The notes below the pieces were generated by a model. The model was not told where the DNA came from and made no database searches. It saw nothing but the letters and a program-made list of their open reading frames with translations. The translations under genes were made by a program, and so were the position numbers. Below, in pieces: positions 40,067 through 53,064 of a stretch of 64,000 nt of DNA. Positions within the stretch are counted from its first letter, which is position 1. Every line of letters starts with the position of its first letter. The DNA is from Hydractinia symbiolongicarpus (taxonomy: Eukaryota; Cnidaria; Hydrozoa; Anthoathecata; Hydractiniidae), in the NCBI RefSeq assembly GCF_029227915.1, contig NC_079886.1, forward strand, positions 4,092,001-4,156,000. The letters run 5' to 3'.

Positions 40067-42949
40067 ACAGTTTCAAAAACTACATTTCATTTCCTTTCTA
40101 ACGGTGTCAGTCCGTTTGATTTGCAATGGTTTGTTCACATATTTGTACCAACATGTATTTTGCGATATTTTTCTGATACAAATAGGTTGCATCGCATTTA
40201 ACAGTGGAACGATTGACTGTGGGACTAAATTGAATTGATTTTGGACTATGACCTTATAAATGTGATAAATGACACAATTGGACTTCAAGAATTAACATTC
40301 TTCTTACCTTGACGCGATTGCCAGAACTTAGCCATTACACTGGGCGCTGTGGTAGTGCTTTACTTAAAAACTCAGATAATTGAATCATTTTTTACTGTGG
40401 GACCAATCGTAGCCGTTAGCGGCCGGCGGCAAGAAATAGAGACAGTTCAAAAACTACATATCATTGACTTTTTAACGGTGTCATTCCGTTTCAGTTACAA
40501 CGGTTGCGTCACATATTCGTACCAACTTGTATTTAGCGATAACTTTCTAATATTATTAGGTTGCATCGCTTTTAACAGTGAAACGATTCACTGTGGGACT
40601 TAATTCAACTGATTTTGGACTTTGACCTTATAATTGTGATAAATGAGACAATTGGACTCCAAGTAATAAAATTCTTCTTAATTTGGCATGACTGCCGAAG
40701 CTTAGCAATTACACTGGGCGCTGTGTTAGCGATGTACTTACAATTTTAGATAAATGAGTCATTTTTTACTGTTGGACCAATCCTAGCTGTTAGCGGGCGC
40801 TGAAGAAGTAGAGACAGTTTCAAAAACTACAATTCATTTCCTTTCTGACGGTGTCAGTCCGTTTGAGTTGCAATGGTTGGTTCACATATTTGTACCAACA
40901 TGTATTTTGCGATGTTTTTCTGATACAAATAGGTTGCATCGTTTTTGCCAGTGAAACGATTGACTGTGGGACTTAATTGAACTGATTTTGAACTGTGACC
41001 TTATAAATGGGATAAATGACACAATTGGACTCCAAGAAATAACATTCTTCTTAACTTGACAGGATTGTCAGAACTCAGCGATTACACTGGGCACTGTGGT
41101 AGCGCTTTATTTAAAAATTTAGATAATTGAGTCATTTTTTGCTGTTGGACCAATCCTAGCTGTTAGCGCGCGCTGAAGCAATAGAGACAGTTTCAAAAAC
41201 TACATTTCATTTCCTTTCTAACGGTGTCAGTCCGTTTGAGTTGCAATGGTTGGTTCACATATTTGTACCAACATGTATTTTGCGATATTTTTCTGATACA
41301 AATAGGTTGCATCGTTTTTGCCAGTGAAACGATTAACTGTGGGACTTAATTGAACTAATTTTGAACTGTGACCTTATAAATGGGATAAATGACACAATTG
41401 GACTCCAAGAAATAACAATATTCTTAACTTGACAGGATTGTCAGAACTCAGCGATTACACTGGGCACTGTGATAGCGCTTTATTTAAAAATTTAGATAAT
41501 TGAGTCATTTTTTGCTGTTGGACCAATCCCAGTTGTTAGCGCGCGCTGAAGCAATAGAGACAGTTTCAAAAACTACATTTCATTTCCTTTCTAACGGTGT
41601 CAGTCCGTTTGAGTTGCAATGGTGGGTTCACATATTTGTACCAACATGTATCTTGCGATATTTTTCAGATACAATTAGGTTGCATCGCATTTAACAGTGA
41701 AACGATTGACTGTGGGACTAAATTGAATTGATTTTGGACTATGACCTTATAAATGTGATAAATGACACAATTGGACTTCAAGAATTAACATTCTTCTTAC
41801 CTTGACACGATTGCCAGAACTCAGCCATTACACTGGGCACTGTGGTAGTGCTTTACTTAAAAATTTTGATAATTGAATCATTTTTTACTGTGGGACCAAT
41901 CGTAGCCGTTAGCGGGCGGGGACAAGAAATAGAGACAGTCTCAAAAACTACATATCATTGACTTTTTAACGGTATCAGTCCGTTTCAGTTACAACGGTTG
42001 CGTCACATATTCGTACCAAATTGTATTTAGTGATAATGTTCTAATATTACTAGGTTGCATCGCTTTTAACAGTGAAACGATTCACTGTGGGACTTAATTC
42101 AACTTGTTTTGGACTTTGACCTTACAATTGTGATAAATGAGACAATTGGACTCCAAGAAATAAAATTCTTTTTAATTTGGCATGATTGCCGAAACTCCAC
42201 GATTACACTGGGCGCTCTGTTAGCGATTTAATCACAAATTTAGATAAATGAGTCATTTTTTACTGTGGGACCAATCCTAGGTGTTAGCGCGCGCTGAAGA
42301 AAAAGAGACAGTTTCAAAAACTACATTTCATTTCCTTTCTAACGGTGTCAGTTCGTTTGAGTTGCAATGGTTGGTTCATATATTAGTACCAACATGTATT
42401 TTGCGATATTTTTCTGATACAAATAGGTTGCATCGCTTTTAACAGTGAAACGATTGACTGTGGGACTAAATTGAACTGATTTTGGACTGTGACCTTATAA
42501 ATGTGATAAATGACACAATTGGACTCAAAGAAATAACATTCTTCTTAACTTGACGCGATTGCCAGAACGCAGCCATTACTTAGATATATGAATCATTTTT
42601 CACTGTGGGACCAATCGTAGCCGTTAGCGGGCGGTGAAGAAATTGAGACAGTTTCAAAAACTACATATCATTGACTTTCTAACGGTATCAGTCCGTTTCA
42701 GTTACAAAGGTTGCGTCACATATTCGTACCAACTTGTATTGAGCGATAATTTTCTAATATTACTAGGTTGCATCGCTTTTAACAGTGAAACGATTCACTG
42801 TGGGACTTAATTCAACTTATTTTGGACTTTGACCTTATAATTGTGATAAATGAGACAATTGGACTCCAAGAAATAAAAATCTTCTTAATTTGGCATGATT
42901 GCCAAAGCTCAGCGATTACACTGGGCGCTCTGTTCGCGATTTAATTACA
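40067..42949 (+). repeat. Satellite: mixed monomers, local amplification
   Basis: About eight monomers. Anchors at 40814, 41187 and 41560 mark neighbouring similar monomers sharing CTGTTGGACCAATC, AGGATTGTCAGAACTC and, in the first two, GTTTTTGCCAGTGAAACG, which looks like single-monomer amplification. The monomer ending near 42580 lacks 33 bp. No gene seen. Confidence 0.8.
42308..42647 (+). repeat. Monomer with 33-bp deletion removing the GCGCT/AGCGC dyad
   Basis: Anchor spacing is 340 instead of 373. Near 42578 CAGCCATTAC runs directly into TTAGATA; the missing 33 bases are those that normally contain GCGCTGTGGTAGCGC and the TTTATTTAAAAAT stretch. Confidence 0.9.
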
Positions 42950-44799
42950 AATTTAGATAAGTGAGTCATTTTATACTGTGGGACCAATCCTAATTGTTAG
43001 CGCGCGCTGAAGAAATAGAGACAGTTTTAAACACTACATTTCATTTCCTTTCTAACGGTGTCAGTCCGTTTGAGTTGCAATGGTTGGTTCATATATTTGT
43101 ACCAACATGTATTTTGCGATATTTTTCTGATACAAATAGGTTGCACCGCTTTTAACAATAAAACGATTGACGAACTGATTTCGGAATATGAGCTTATAAA
43201 TGTGATAAATGACACAAGTGGACTCCAAGAAATAACATTCTTTTTAATTTCACATGATTGCCCGAACCCGGCCATTACACTGGACGCTGTGGTAGCGCTT
43301 TATTTAAAATTTTAGATAATTAAATCATTTTTTACTGTGGGACCAATCGTAGCCGTTAGCAGGCGGTGAAGAAATTGAGACAGTTTCAAAAACTACATAT
43401 CATTGGATTTCTAACGGTATCACTCCGATTCAGTCACAACGGTTGTGTCACATATTCGTACCAACTTGTATTTAGCGATAATTTTCTAATATTACTAGGT
43501 TGCATCGCTTTTAACAGTGAAACGATTCACTGCGGGACTTAATTCGACTGATCTTGGACTTTGACCTTGTAATTGCGATAAATGAGACAATTGGACTCCA
43601 AGAAATAAAATTCTTCTTAATTTGGCATAATTTCCGAAACTTAGCGATTACACTGGGCGCGGTGTTAGCGATTTATTTACAAATTTAGATAAATGAGTCA
43701 TTTTTTACTGTGGGACCAATCCTAGCTGTTAGCGCGCGCTAAAGAAATAGAGACAGTTTCAAAAACTACATTTCATTTCCTTTCTAACGGTGTCAGTCCG
43801 TTTGAGTTGCAACGGTTGCGTCACATATTTGTACCAACATGTATTTAGCGATAGTGATCTGATACTACTAAGTTGCATCGCTTTTAACAGTGAAACGATT
43901 GACTGTGTGACTTAATTGAATTGATTTTGGAATATGAGCTTATAAATGTAATAAATGACACAAGTGGACTCCAAGAAATAACATTCTTTTTAATTTGTCA
44001 TGATTGCCCGAACTCAGCCATTACACTGGGCGCTGTGGTAGCGCTTTATTTAAAAATTTAGATAATTGAATCATTTTTTACTGTGGGACCAATCGTAGCC
44101 GTTAGCGGGCAGTGAAGAAATTGAGACAGTTTCAAAAACTACATATCATTGACTTTCTAACGGTATCAGTCCGATTCAGTTACAACGGTTGCGTCACATA
44201 TTTGTACCAACTTGTATTTAGCGATAATTTTCTAATATTACTAGGTTGCATCGCTTTTAACAGTGAAACGACTCACTGTGGGACTTAATTCAACTGATTT
44301 TGGACTTTGACCTTATAATTGTAATAAATGAGACAATTGGACTCCAAAAAAAAAATTCTTCTTAATTTGGCATGATTGCCGAAACTTAGCGATTACACTG
44401 GGCGCTGTGTTAGCGATTTATTTACAAATTTAGATAAATAAGTCATTTTTTACTGTGGGACCAATCCTAGCTGTTAGCGCGCGCTAAAGAAATGGAGACA
44501 GTTTCACAAACAACATATCATTGAATTTCTAACGGTATCAGTCCGTTTCAGTTACAACGGTTGCGTCACATATTCGTACCAACATGTATTTACCGATAAT
44601 TTTTTAATATTACTAGGTTGCATCGCTTTTAACAGTGAAACGATTCACTGTGGGACTTAATTCAACTGATTTTGGAGTTTGACCTTATAATTGTGATAAA
44701 TGAGACAATTGGACTCCAAGAAATAAAATTCTTCTTAATTTGTTATGATTGCCGAAACTCAGCGATTACACTGGGCGCTCTGTTAGCGATTTAATTACA
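42950..44799 (+). repeat. 1850-bp 5-mer HOR, copy 1
   Basis: Five monomers with anchors 43021, 43380, 43753, 44126 and 44498. The first is 359 bp because 14 bases are missing near 43171, where CGATTGAC meets GAACTGATTT. The next copy repeats every variant, including this deletion, 1850 bases later. Boundaries are approximate. Confidence 0.93.
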
Positions 44800-46649
44800 A
44801 ATTTAGATAAGTGAGTCATTTTATACTTTGGGACCAATCCTAATTGTTAGCGCGCGCTGAAGAAATAGAGACAGTTTTAAACACTACATTTCATTTCCTT
44901 TCTAACGGTGTCAGTCCGTTTGAGTTGCAATGGTTGGTTCATATATTTGTACCAACATGTATTTTGCGATATTTTTCTGATACAAATAGGTTGCACCGCT
45001 TTTAACAATAAAACGATTGACGAACTGATTTCGGAATATGAGCTTATAAATGTGATAAATGACACAAGTGGACTCCAAGAAATAACATTCTTTTTAATTT
45101 CACATGATTGCCCGAACCCGGCCATTACACTGGACGCTGTGGTAGCGCTTTATTTAAAATTTTAGATAATTAAATCATTTTTTACTGTGGGACCAATCGT
45201 AGCCGTTAGCAGGCGGTGAAGAAATTGAGACAGTTTCAAAAACTACATATCATTGGATTTCTAACGGTATCACTCCGATTCAGTCACAACGGTTGTGTCA
45301 CATATTCGTACCAACTTGTATTTAGCGATAATTTTCTAATATTACTAGGTTGCATCGCTTTTAACAGTGAAACGATTCACTGCGGGACTTAATTCGACTG
45401 ATCTTGGACTTTGACCTTGTAATTGCGATAAATGAGACAATTGGACTCCAAGAAATAAAATTCTTCTTAATTTGGCATGATTTCCGAAACTTAGCGATTA
45501 CACTGGGCGCGGTGTTAGCGATTTATTTACAAATTTAGATAAATGAGTCATTTTTTACTGTGGGACCAATCCTAGCTGTTAGCGCGCGCTAAAGAAATAG
45601 AGACAGTTTCAAAAACTACATTTCATTTCCTTTCTAACGGTGTCAGTCCGTTTGAGTTGCAACGGTTGCGTCACATATTTGTACCAACATGTATTTAGCG
45701 ATAGTGATCTGATACTACTAAGTTGCATCGCTTTTAACAGTGAAACGATTGACTGTGTGACTTAATTGAACTGATTTTGGAATATGAGCTTATAAATGTA
45801 ATAAATGACACAAGTGGACTCCAAGAAATAACATTCTTTTTAATTTGTCATGATTGCCCGAACTCAGCCATTACACTGGGCGCTGTGGTAGCGCTTTATT
45901 TAAAAATTTAGATAATTGAATCATTTTTTACTGTGGGACCAATCGTAGCCGTTAGCGGGCAGTGAAGAAATTGAGACAGTTTCAAAAACTACATATCATT
46001 GACTTTCTAACGGTATCAGTCCGATTCAGTTACAACGGTTGCGTCACATATTTGTACCAACTTGTATTTAGCGATAATTTTCTAATATTACTAGGTTGCA
46101 TCGCTTTTAACAGTGAAACGACTCACTGTGGGACTTAATTCAACTGATTTTGGACTTTGACCTTATAATTGTAATAAATGAGACAATTGGACTCCAAAAA
46201 AAAAATTCTTCTTAATTTGGCATGATTGCCGAAACTTAGCGATTACACTGGGCGCTGTGTTAGCGATTTATTTACAAATTTAGATAAATAAGTCATTTTT
46301 TACTGTGGGACCAATCCTAGCTGTTAGCGCGCGCTAAAGAAATGGAGACAGTTTCAAAAACAACATATCATTGAATTTCTAACGGTATCAGTCCGTTTCA
46401 GTTACAACAGTTGCGTCACATATTCGTACCAACATGTATTTACCGATAATTTTTTAATATTACTAGGTTGCATCGCTTTTAACAGTGAAACGATTCACTG
46501 TGGGACTTAATTCAACTGATTTTGGAGTTTGACCTTATAATTGTGATAAATGAGACAATTGGACTCCAAGAAATAAAATTCTTCTTAATTTGTTATGATT
46601 GCCGAAACTCAGCGATTACACTGGGCGCTATGTTACCGATTTAATTACA
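44800..46649 (+). repeat. 1850-bp 5-mer HOR, copy 2
   Basis: Almost identical to copy 1. The differences I noticed number fewer than ten, for example CATGATTTCC for CATAATTTCC near 45478 and ACAACAG for ACAACGG near 46405. This is the least diverged long duplication in the window. Boundaries are approximate. Confidence 0.93.
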
Positions 46650-48586
46650 AACTTAGATAAATGAGTCATTTTTTACTGTGGGACCAATCTTAGCTGTTAG
46701 CGCGTGCTGAAGAAATAGAGACAGTTTCAAAAACAAAATTTCATTTTCTTTCTAACGGTGTCAGTCCGTTTCAGTTGCAATGGTTGGTTCACATATTTGT
46801 ACCAACATGTATTTTGCGATATTTTTCTGATACAAGTAGGTTGCATCGCTTTTAACAGTGAAACGATTGACTGTGGGACTTAATTGAACTGATTTTGGAC
46901 TTTAACTTTATAAGTGTGATAATTGGGACAAATGGACTCCAAGAAATAACATTGTTATGAATTTGACATGATTGCTAGAACTCAGCGATTACACTGGGCG
47001 CTGTGGTAGCGCTTCATTTAAAAATGCAGATAAATAAGTCATTTTTTACTGTAGGACCAATCCTAGCTGTTATCGCACGCTGAAGAAATAGAGACAGTTT
47101 CAAAAACTACATTTCATTGACTTTCTAACGGTATCATTCCGTTTCAGTTCCAACGGTTGCGTCACATATTCGTACCAACATATATTTAGCGATATTTTTC
47201 TGATATTACTAGGTTGCATCGCTTTTAACAGTGAAACGATTGACTGTGGGACTTACTTGAACTGATTTTGGACTTTAACTTTATAAATATGATAATTGAG
47301 ACAATAGGACTCCATGCAATAGCATTCTTCTTAAATTGGTATGATTGACGGAACTTAGCGATTACACTGGGCGCTGTGGTAGCGCTTCATTTAAAAATGT
47401 AGATATATAAGTCATTTTTTACTGTGGGACCAATCCTAGCCGTTATCGCACGCTGAAGAAGTCCAGACAGTTTCAAAAAATACATTTCGTTAACTTTCTA
47501 ACTGTATCAGTCCGTTTCTGTTACAACGGTTGCGTCACATATTCGTACCAACATGTATTCAGCGATATTTTTCTGATATTACTAGATTGCATCGCTTTTA
47601 CCAGTGAAACGATTGAATGTGGGACTTAATTGAACTGATTTTGGACTTTAACTTTATAAATTCAATAATTGATAAAAAATTGAACTCCAAGAAATAAAAT
47701 TATTCTGAATTTGGCATGATTGCTAGAACTCAGCGATTACACTGGGCGCTGTGGTAGCGCTTCATTTAAAAATGTAGTTAAATAAGTCATTTTTTACTGT
47801 GGGACCAATCCTAGCCGTTATCGAACGCTGAAGAAATAGAGACAGTTTCAAAAACTACATTTCATTGACTTTCTAACGGTGTTAGCCTGTTTGAGTTACA
47901 GCAGTTTGGACACATTTTCGTACCAACATATATTTATCGATATTTTTCTGATATTAGTAGGTTGCATCGCCTTTAACAGTGAAACGATTGACTGTGGAAC
48001 TTAATTGAACTGATTTTGGACTTTAACTTCATAAATGTGATAATTGAGACAATTGGACTCCATGAAAAAACATTCTTCTTAAATTTGCATGATAGCCGGT
48101 GCTCAGCGATTACACTGGGCGCTGTGGCAGCGCTTCATTTAAAAACGTAGATATATAAGTCATTCTTTACCGTGTGATCAATGCTAGCCGTTATCGCACG
48201 CTGAAGAAACTGAGACAGTTTTAAAAACTACATTTCATTGACTTTGTAACGGTATCAGTCCGTTTCTGTAACAACGGTTGCGCACATTTTCGTACCAACA
48301 TGTGTTTAGCGATATTTTTCTGATATTACTACGTTGTATCGCTTCTAACAGTAAAACGATTGACTGTGTGACTTAATTGAACTGATTTTGGAATCTAAAC
48401 ATATAAATTTAATAAATGACACAAATGGAATCCTAGAAATAAAATTCTTTTTAATATGACATGATTGTTGGAATTCACCGATTACACTGGACGCTGTGGT
48501 AGCGCTTTATTTAAAAATTTAAATTAAAAAGTCATTTTTTACTGTGGGACTAATCCTAGCCGTTATCGCACGCTGAAGAAATACGG
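46650..48586 (+). repeat. Satellite: entry into the TATCGCACGCTGAAG subfamily
   Basis: About five monomers at the subfamily boundary. The first still has TGTTAGCGCGTGCTGAAG; from about 47.07 kb the monomers carry GTTATCGCACGCTGAAG. The CCATGCAATAGCATTC, AAGTCCAGACAG and TTGGACACATTTTCG variants here recur in the 2239-bp units that follow. One monomer near 48270 reads GGTTGCGCACATTTTC where most copies read GGTTGCGTCACA, a one-base loss. Confidence 0.83.
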
Positions 48587-50825
48587 ACAGTTTCAAAAAC
48601 TATATTTCATTGACATTCTAACGGTATGAGTCCGTTTCAGTTACAACGGTTGCGTCAAATATTCGTACCAACATGTATTTATCGATATTTTTCTGATATT
48701 ACTAGGTTGTATCGCTTTTAACAGTGAAACAATTGTCAGTGGCACTTAATTGAACTGATTTTGGACTTTAACTTTATAAATGCAATAATTGAGACAATTG
48801 AACTCCAAGGTATAACATTATTCTGAATTTGACATGATTGCTAGAACTCAGCGATTACACTGGGCGCTGTGGTAGCGCTTTATTTACATATTTAGATATA
48901 AAAGTCATTTTTTACTGTGGGATAATCCTAGCCGTTATCGCACGCTGAAGAAATTGAGACAGTTTCAAAAACTACATTTCAGTGACTTTCTAACGGTATC
49001 AGTCCGGTTCTGTTACAACGGTTGCGTCACATATTCGTACCAACATGTGTTTAGCGATATTTTTTTGACATTACTAGGTTGCATCGCTTTTAACATTGAA
49101 ACGATTGACTGTGGGACTTACTTGAACTGATTTTGGACTTTAACTTTATAAATATGATAATTGAGACAATAGGACTCCATGCAATAGCATTCTTCTTAAA
49201 TTGGTATGATTGACGGAACTTAGCGATTACACTGGGCGCTGTGGTAGCGCTTCATTTAAAAATGTAGATATATAAGTCATTTTTTACTGTGGGACCAATC
49301 CTAGCCGTTATCGCACGCTGAAGAAGTCCAGACAGTTTCAAAAAATACATTTCGTTAACTTTCTAACTGTATCAGTCCGCTTCTGTTACAACGGTTGCGT
49401 CACATATTCGTACCAACATGTATTCAGCGATATTTTTCTGATATTACTAGATTGCATCGCTTTTACCAGTGAAACGATTGAATGTGGGACTTAATTGAAC
49501 TGATTTTGGACTTTAACTTTATAAATTCAATAATTGATAAAAAATTGAACTCCGAGAAATAAAATTATTCTGAATTTGACATGATTGCTAGAACTCAGCG
49601 ATTACACTGGGCGCTGTGGTAGCGCTTCATTTAAAAATGTAGTTAAATAAGTCATTTTTTACTGTGGGACCAATCCTAGCCGTTATCGAACGCTGAAGAA
49701 ATAGAGACAGTTTCAAAAACTACATTTCATTGACTTTCTAACGGTGTTAGCCTGTTTGAGTTACAACAGTTTGGACACATTTTCGTACCAACATATATTT
49801 ATCGATATTTTTCTGATATTAGTAGGTTGCATCGCCTTTAACAGTGAAACGATTGACTGTGGAACTTAATTGAACTGATTTTGGACTTTAACTTCATAAA
49901 TGTGATAATTGAGACAATTGGACTCCATGAAAAAACATTCTTCTTAAATTTCCATGATAGCCGGTACTCAGCGATTACACTGGGCGCTGTGGCAGCGCTT
50001 CATTTAAAAACGTAGATATATAAGTCATTCTTTACCGTGTGATCAATGCTAGCCGTTATCGCACGCTGAAGAAACTGAGACAGTTTCAAAAACTACATTT
50101 CAGTGACTTTCTAACGGTATCAGTCCGTTTCTGTTACAACGGTTGCGTCACATATTCGTACCAACATGTGTTTAGTGATATTTTTTTGACATTACTAGGT
50201 TGCATCGCTTTTAACATTGAAACGATTGACTATAGGACTTAATTGAACTGATTTTGGACTGTGACCTGACAAATGTGATGAATGAGACAATTGGACTCCA
50301 TGAAATAACATTCTTCTTAAATTGGCATGATTGCCGGTGCTCAGCGATTACACTGGGCGCTGTGGTAGCGCTTCATTTAAAAGAGTAGACATATAAGTCA
50401 TTTTTTACTGTGGGACCAATCCTAGTTGTTATCGCACGCTGAAGAAATTGAGACAGTTTCAAAAACTAAGTTTCAGTGACTTTCTAACGGTATCAGTCCG
50501 TTTCTGTTACAATGGTTGCGTCACATATTCGTACCAACATGTGTTTAGCGATATTTTTCTGATATTACTAGGTTGTATCGCTTTTAACAGTGAAACGATT
50601 GACTGTGGGACTTAATTGAACTGATTTTGGCCTTTAACTTTATAAATGTGATAATTGAGACAATTGGACTCCAAGAAATAACAATGTTTTGAATTTGACA
50701 TGATTGCTAGAACTCAGCGATTACACTGGGCGCTGTTGTAGCGCTTCATTTAAAAATGCAGATGAATAAGTCATTTTTTACTGTAGGACCAAACCTAGCC
50801 GTTATCGCACGCTGAAGAAATACGG
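48587..50825 (+). repeat. 6-mer HOR (2239 bp), copy 1
   Basis: Starts at the ACGGACAG-marked monomer, which recurs at 50826, 53065 and 55303. It follows the next copy at offset 2239 for about 1.98 kb; the tail of the sixth monomer differs from about 50565 onward. Confidence 0.9.
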
Positions 50826-53064
50826 ACAGTTTCAAAAACTATATTTCATTGACATTCTAACGGTATGAGTCCGTTTCAGTTACAACGGTTGCGTCAAATA
50901 TTCGTACCAACATGTATTTATCGATATTTTTCTGATATTACTAGGTTGTATCGCTTTTAACAGTGAAACAATTGTCAGTGGCACTTAATTGAACTGATTT
51001 TGGACTTTAACTTTATAAATGCAATAATTGAGACAATTGAACTCCAAGGTATAACATTATTCTGAATTTGACATGATTGCTAGAACTCAGCGATTACACT
51101 GGGCGCTGTGGTAGCGCTTTATTTACATATTTAGATATAAAAGTCATTTTTTACTGTGGGATAATCCTAGCCGTTATCGCACGCTGAAGAAATTGAGACA
51201 GTTTCAAAAACTACATTTCAGTGACTTTCTAACGGTATCAGTCCGGTTCTGTTACAACGGTTGCGTCACATATTCGTACCAACATGTGTTTAGCGATATT
51301 TTTTTGACATTACTAGGTTGCATCGCTTTTAACATTGAAACGATTGACTGTGGGACTTACTTGAACTGATTTTGGACTTTAACTTTATAAATATGATAAT
51401 TGAGACAATAGGACTCCATGCAATAGCATTCTTCTTAAATTGGTATGATTGACGGAACTTAGCGATTACACTGGGCGCTGTGGTAGCGCTTCATTTAAAA
51501 ATGTAGATATATAAGTCATTTTTTACTGTGGGACCAATCCTAGCCGTTATCGCACGCTGAAGAAGTCCAGACAGTTTCAAAAAATACATTTCGTTAACTT
51601 TCTAACTGTATCAGTCCGTTTCTGTTACAACGGTTGCGTCACATATTCGTACCAACATGTATTCAGCGATATTTTTCTGATATTACTAGATTGCATCGCT
51701 TTTACCAGTGAAACGATTGAATGTGGGACTTAATTGAACTGATTTTGGACTTTAACTTTATAAATTCAATAATTGATAAAAAATTGAACTCCGAGAAATA
51801 AAATTATTCTGAATTTGACATGATTGCTAGAACTCAGCGATTACACTGGGCGCTGTGGTAGCGCTTCATTTAAAAATGTAGTTAAATAAGTCATTTTTTA
51901 CTGTGGGACCAATCCTAGCCGTTATCGAACGCTGAAGAAATAGAGACAGATTCAAAAACTACATTTCATTGACTTTCTAACGGTGTTAGCCTGTTTGAGT
52001 TACAACAGTTTGGACACATTTTCGTACCAACATATATTTATCGATATTTTTCTGATATTAGTAGGTTGCATCGCCTTTAACAGTGAAACGATTGACTGTG
52101 GAACTTAATTGAACTGATTTTGGACTTTAACTTCATAAATGTGATAATTGAGACAATTGGACTCCATGAAAAAACATTCTTCTTAAATTTCCATGATAGC
52201 CGGTACTCAGCGATTACACTGGGCGCTGTGGCAGCGCTTCATTTAAAAACGTAGATATATAAGTCATTCTTTACCGTGTGATCAATGCTAGCCGTTATCG
52301 CACGCTGAAGAAACTGAGACAGTTTCAAAAACTACATTTCAGTGACTTTCTAACGGTATCAGTCCGTTTCTGTTACAACGGTTGCGTCACATATTCGTAC
52401 CAACATGTGTTTAGTGATATTTTTTTGACATTACTAGGTTGCATCGCTTTTAACATTGAAACGATTGACTATAGCACTTAATTGAACTGATTTTGGACTG
52501 TGACCTGACAAATGTGATGAATGAGACAATTGGACTCCATGAAATAACATTCTTCTTAAATTGGCATGATTGCCGGTGCTCAGCGATTACACTGGGCGCT
52601 GTGGTAGCGCTTCATTTAAAAGAGTAGACATATAAGTCATTTTTTACTGTGGGACCAATCCTAGTTGTTATCGCACGCTGAAGAAATTGAGACAGTTTCA
52701 AAAACTAAGTTTCAGTGACTTTCTAACGGTATCAGTCCGTTTCTGTTACAATGGTTGCGTCACATATTCGTACCAACATGTGTTTAGCGATATTTTTCTG
52801 ATATTACTACGTTGTATCGCTTCTAACAGTAAAACGATTGACTGTGTGACTTAATTGAACTGATTTTGGAATCTAAACATATAAATGTAATAAATGACAC
52901 AAATGGAATCCTAGAAATAAAATTCTTTTTAATATGACATGATTGTTGGAATTCACCGATTACACTGGACGATGTGGTAGCGCTTTATTTAAAAATTTAA
53001 ATTAAAAAGTCATTTTTTACTGTGGGACTAATCCTAGCCGTTATCGCACGCTGAAGAAATACGG
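50826..53064 (+). repeat. 6-mer HOR (2239 bp), copy 2
   Basis: Same monomer order as copy 1 (TTCAGTGACTTTC type, AAGTCCAGACAG type, GTGTTAGCCTG type, and so on). The sixth monomer switches near 52804 to a CTACGTTGTATCGCTTCTAAC tail, the type also found near 48330 and 55045. Confidence 0.9.

Noticed and set aside
1420-40288. Repeated 66-74 codon minus-strand ORFs as a gene family
   Set aside because: They are in phase with the satellite monomer, exist in only a minority of monomers, have no recognisable domain, and start and stop wherever subfamily variants allow.
43027-45165. Overlapping 82- and 85-codon ORFs on opposite strands, duplicated 1850 bp apart
   Set aside because: Both frames are opened by a 14-bp deletion in one monomer that was then duplicated with the HOR. 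Opposite-strand overlap of nearly the same span argues for chance.
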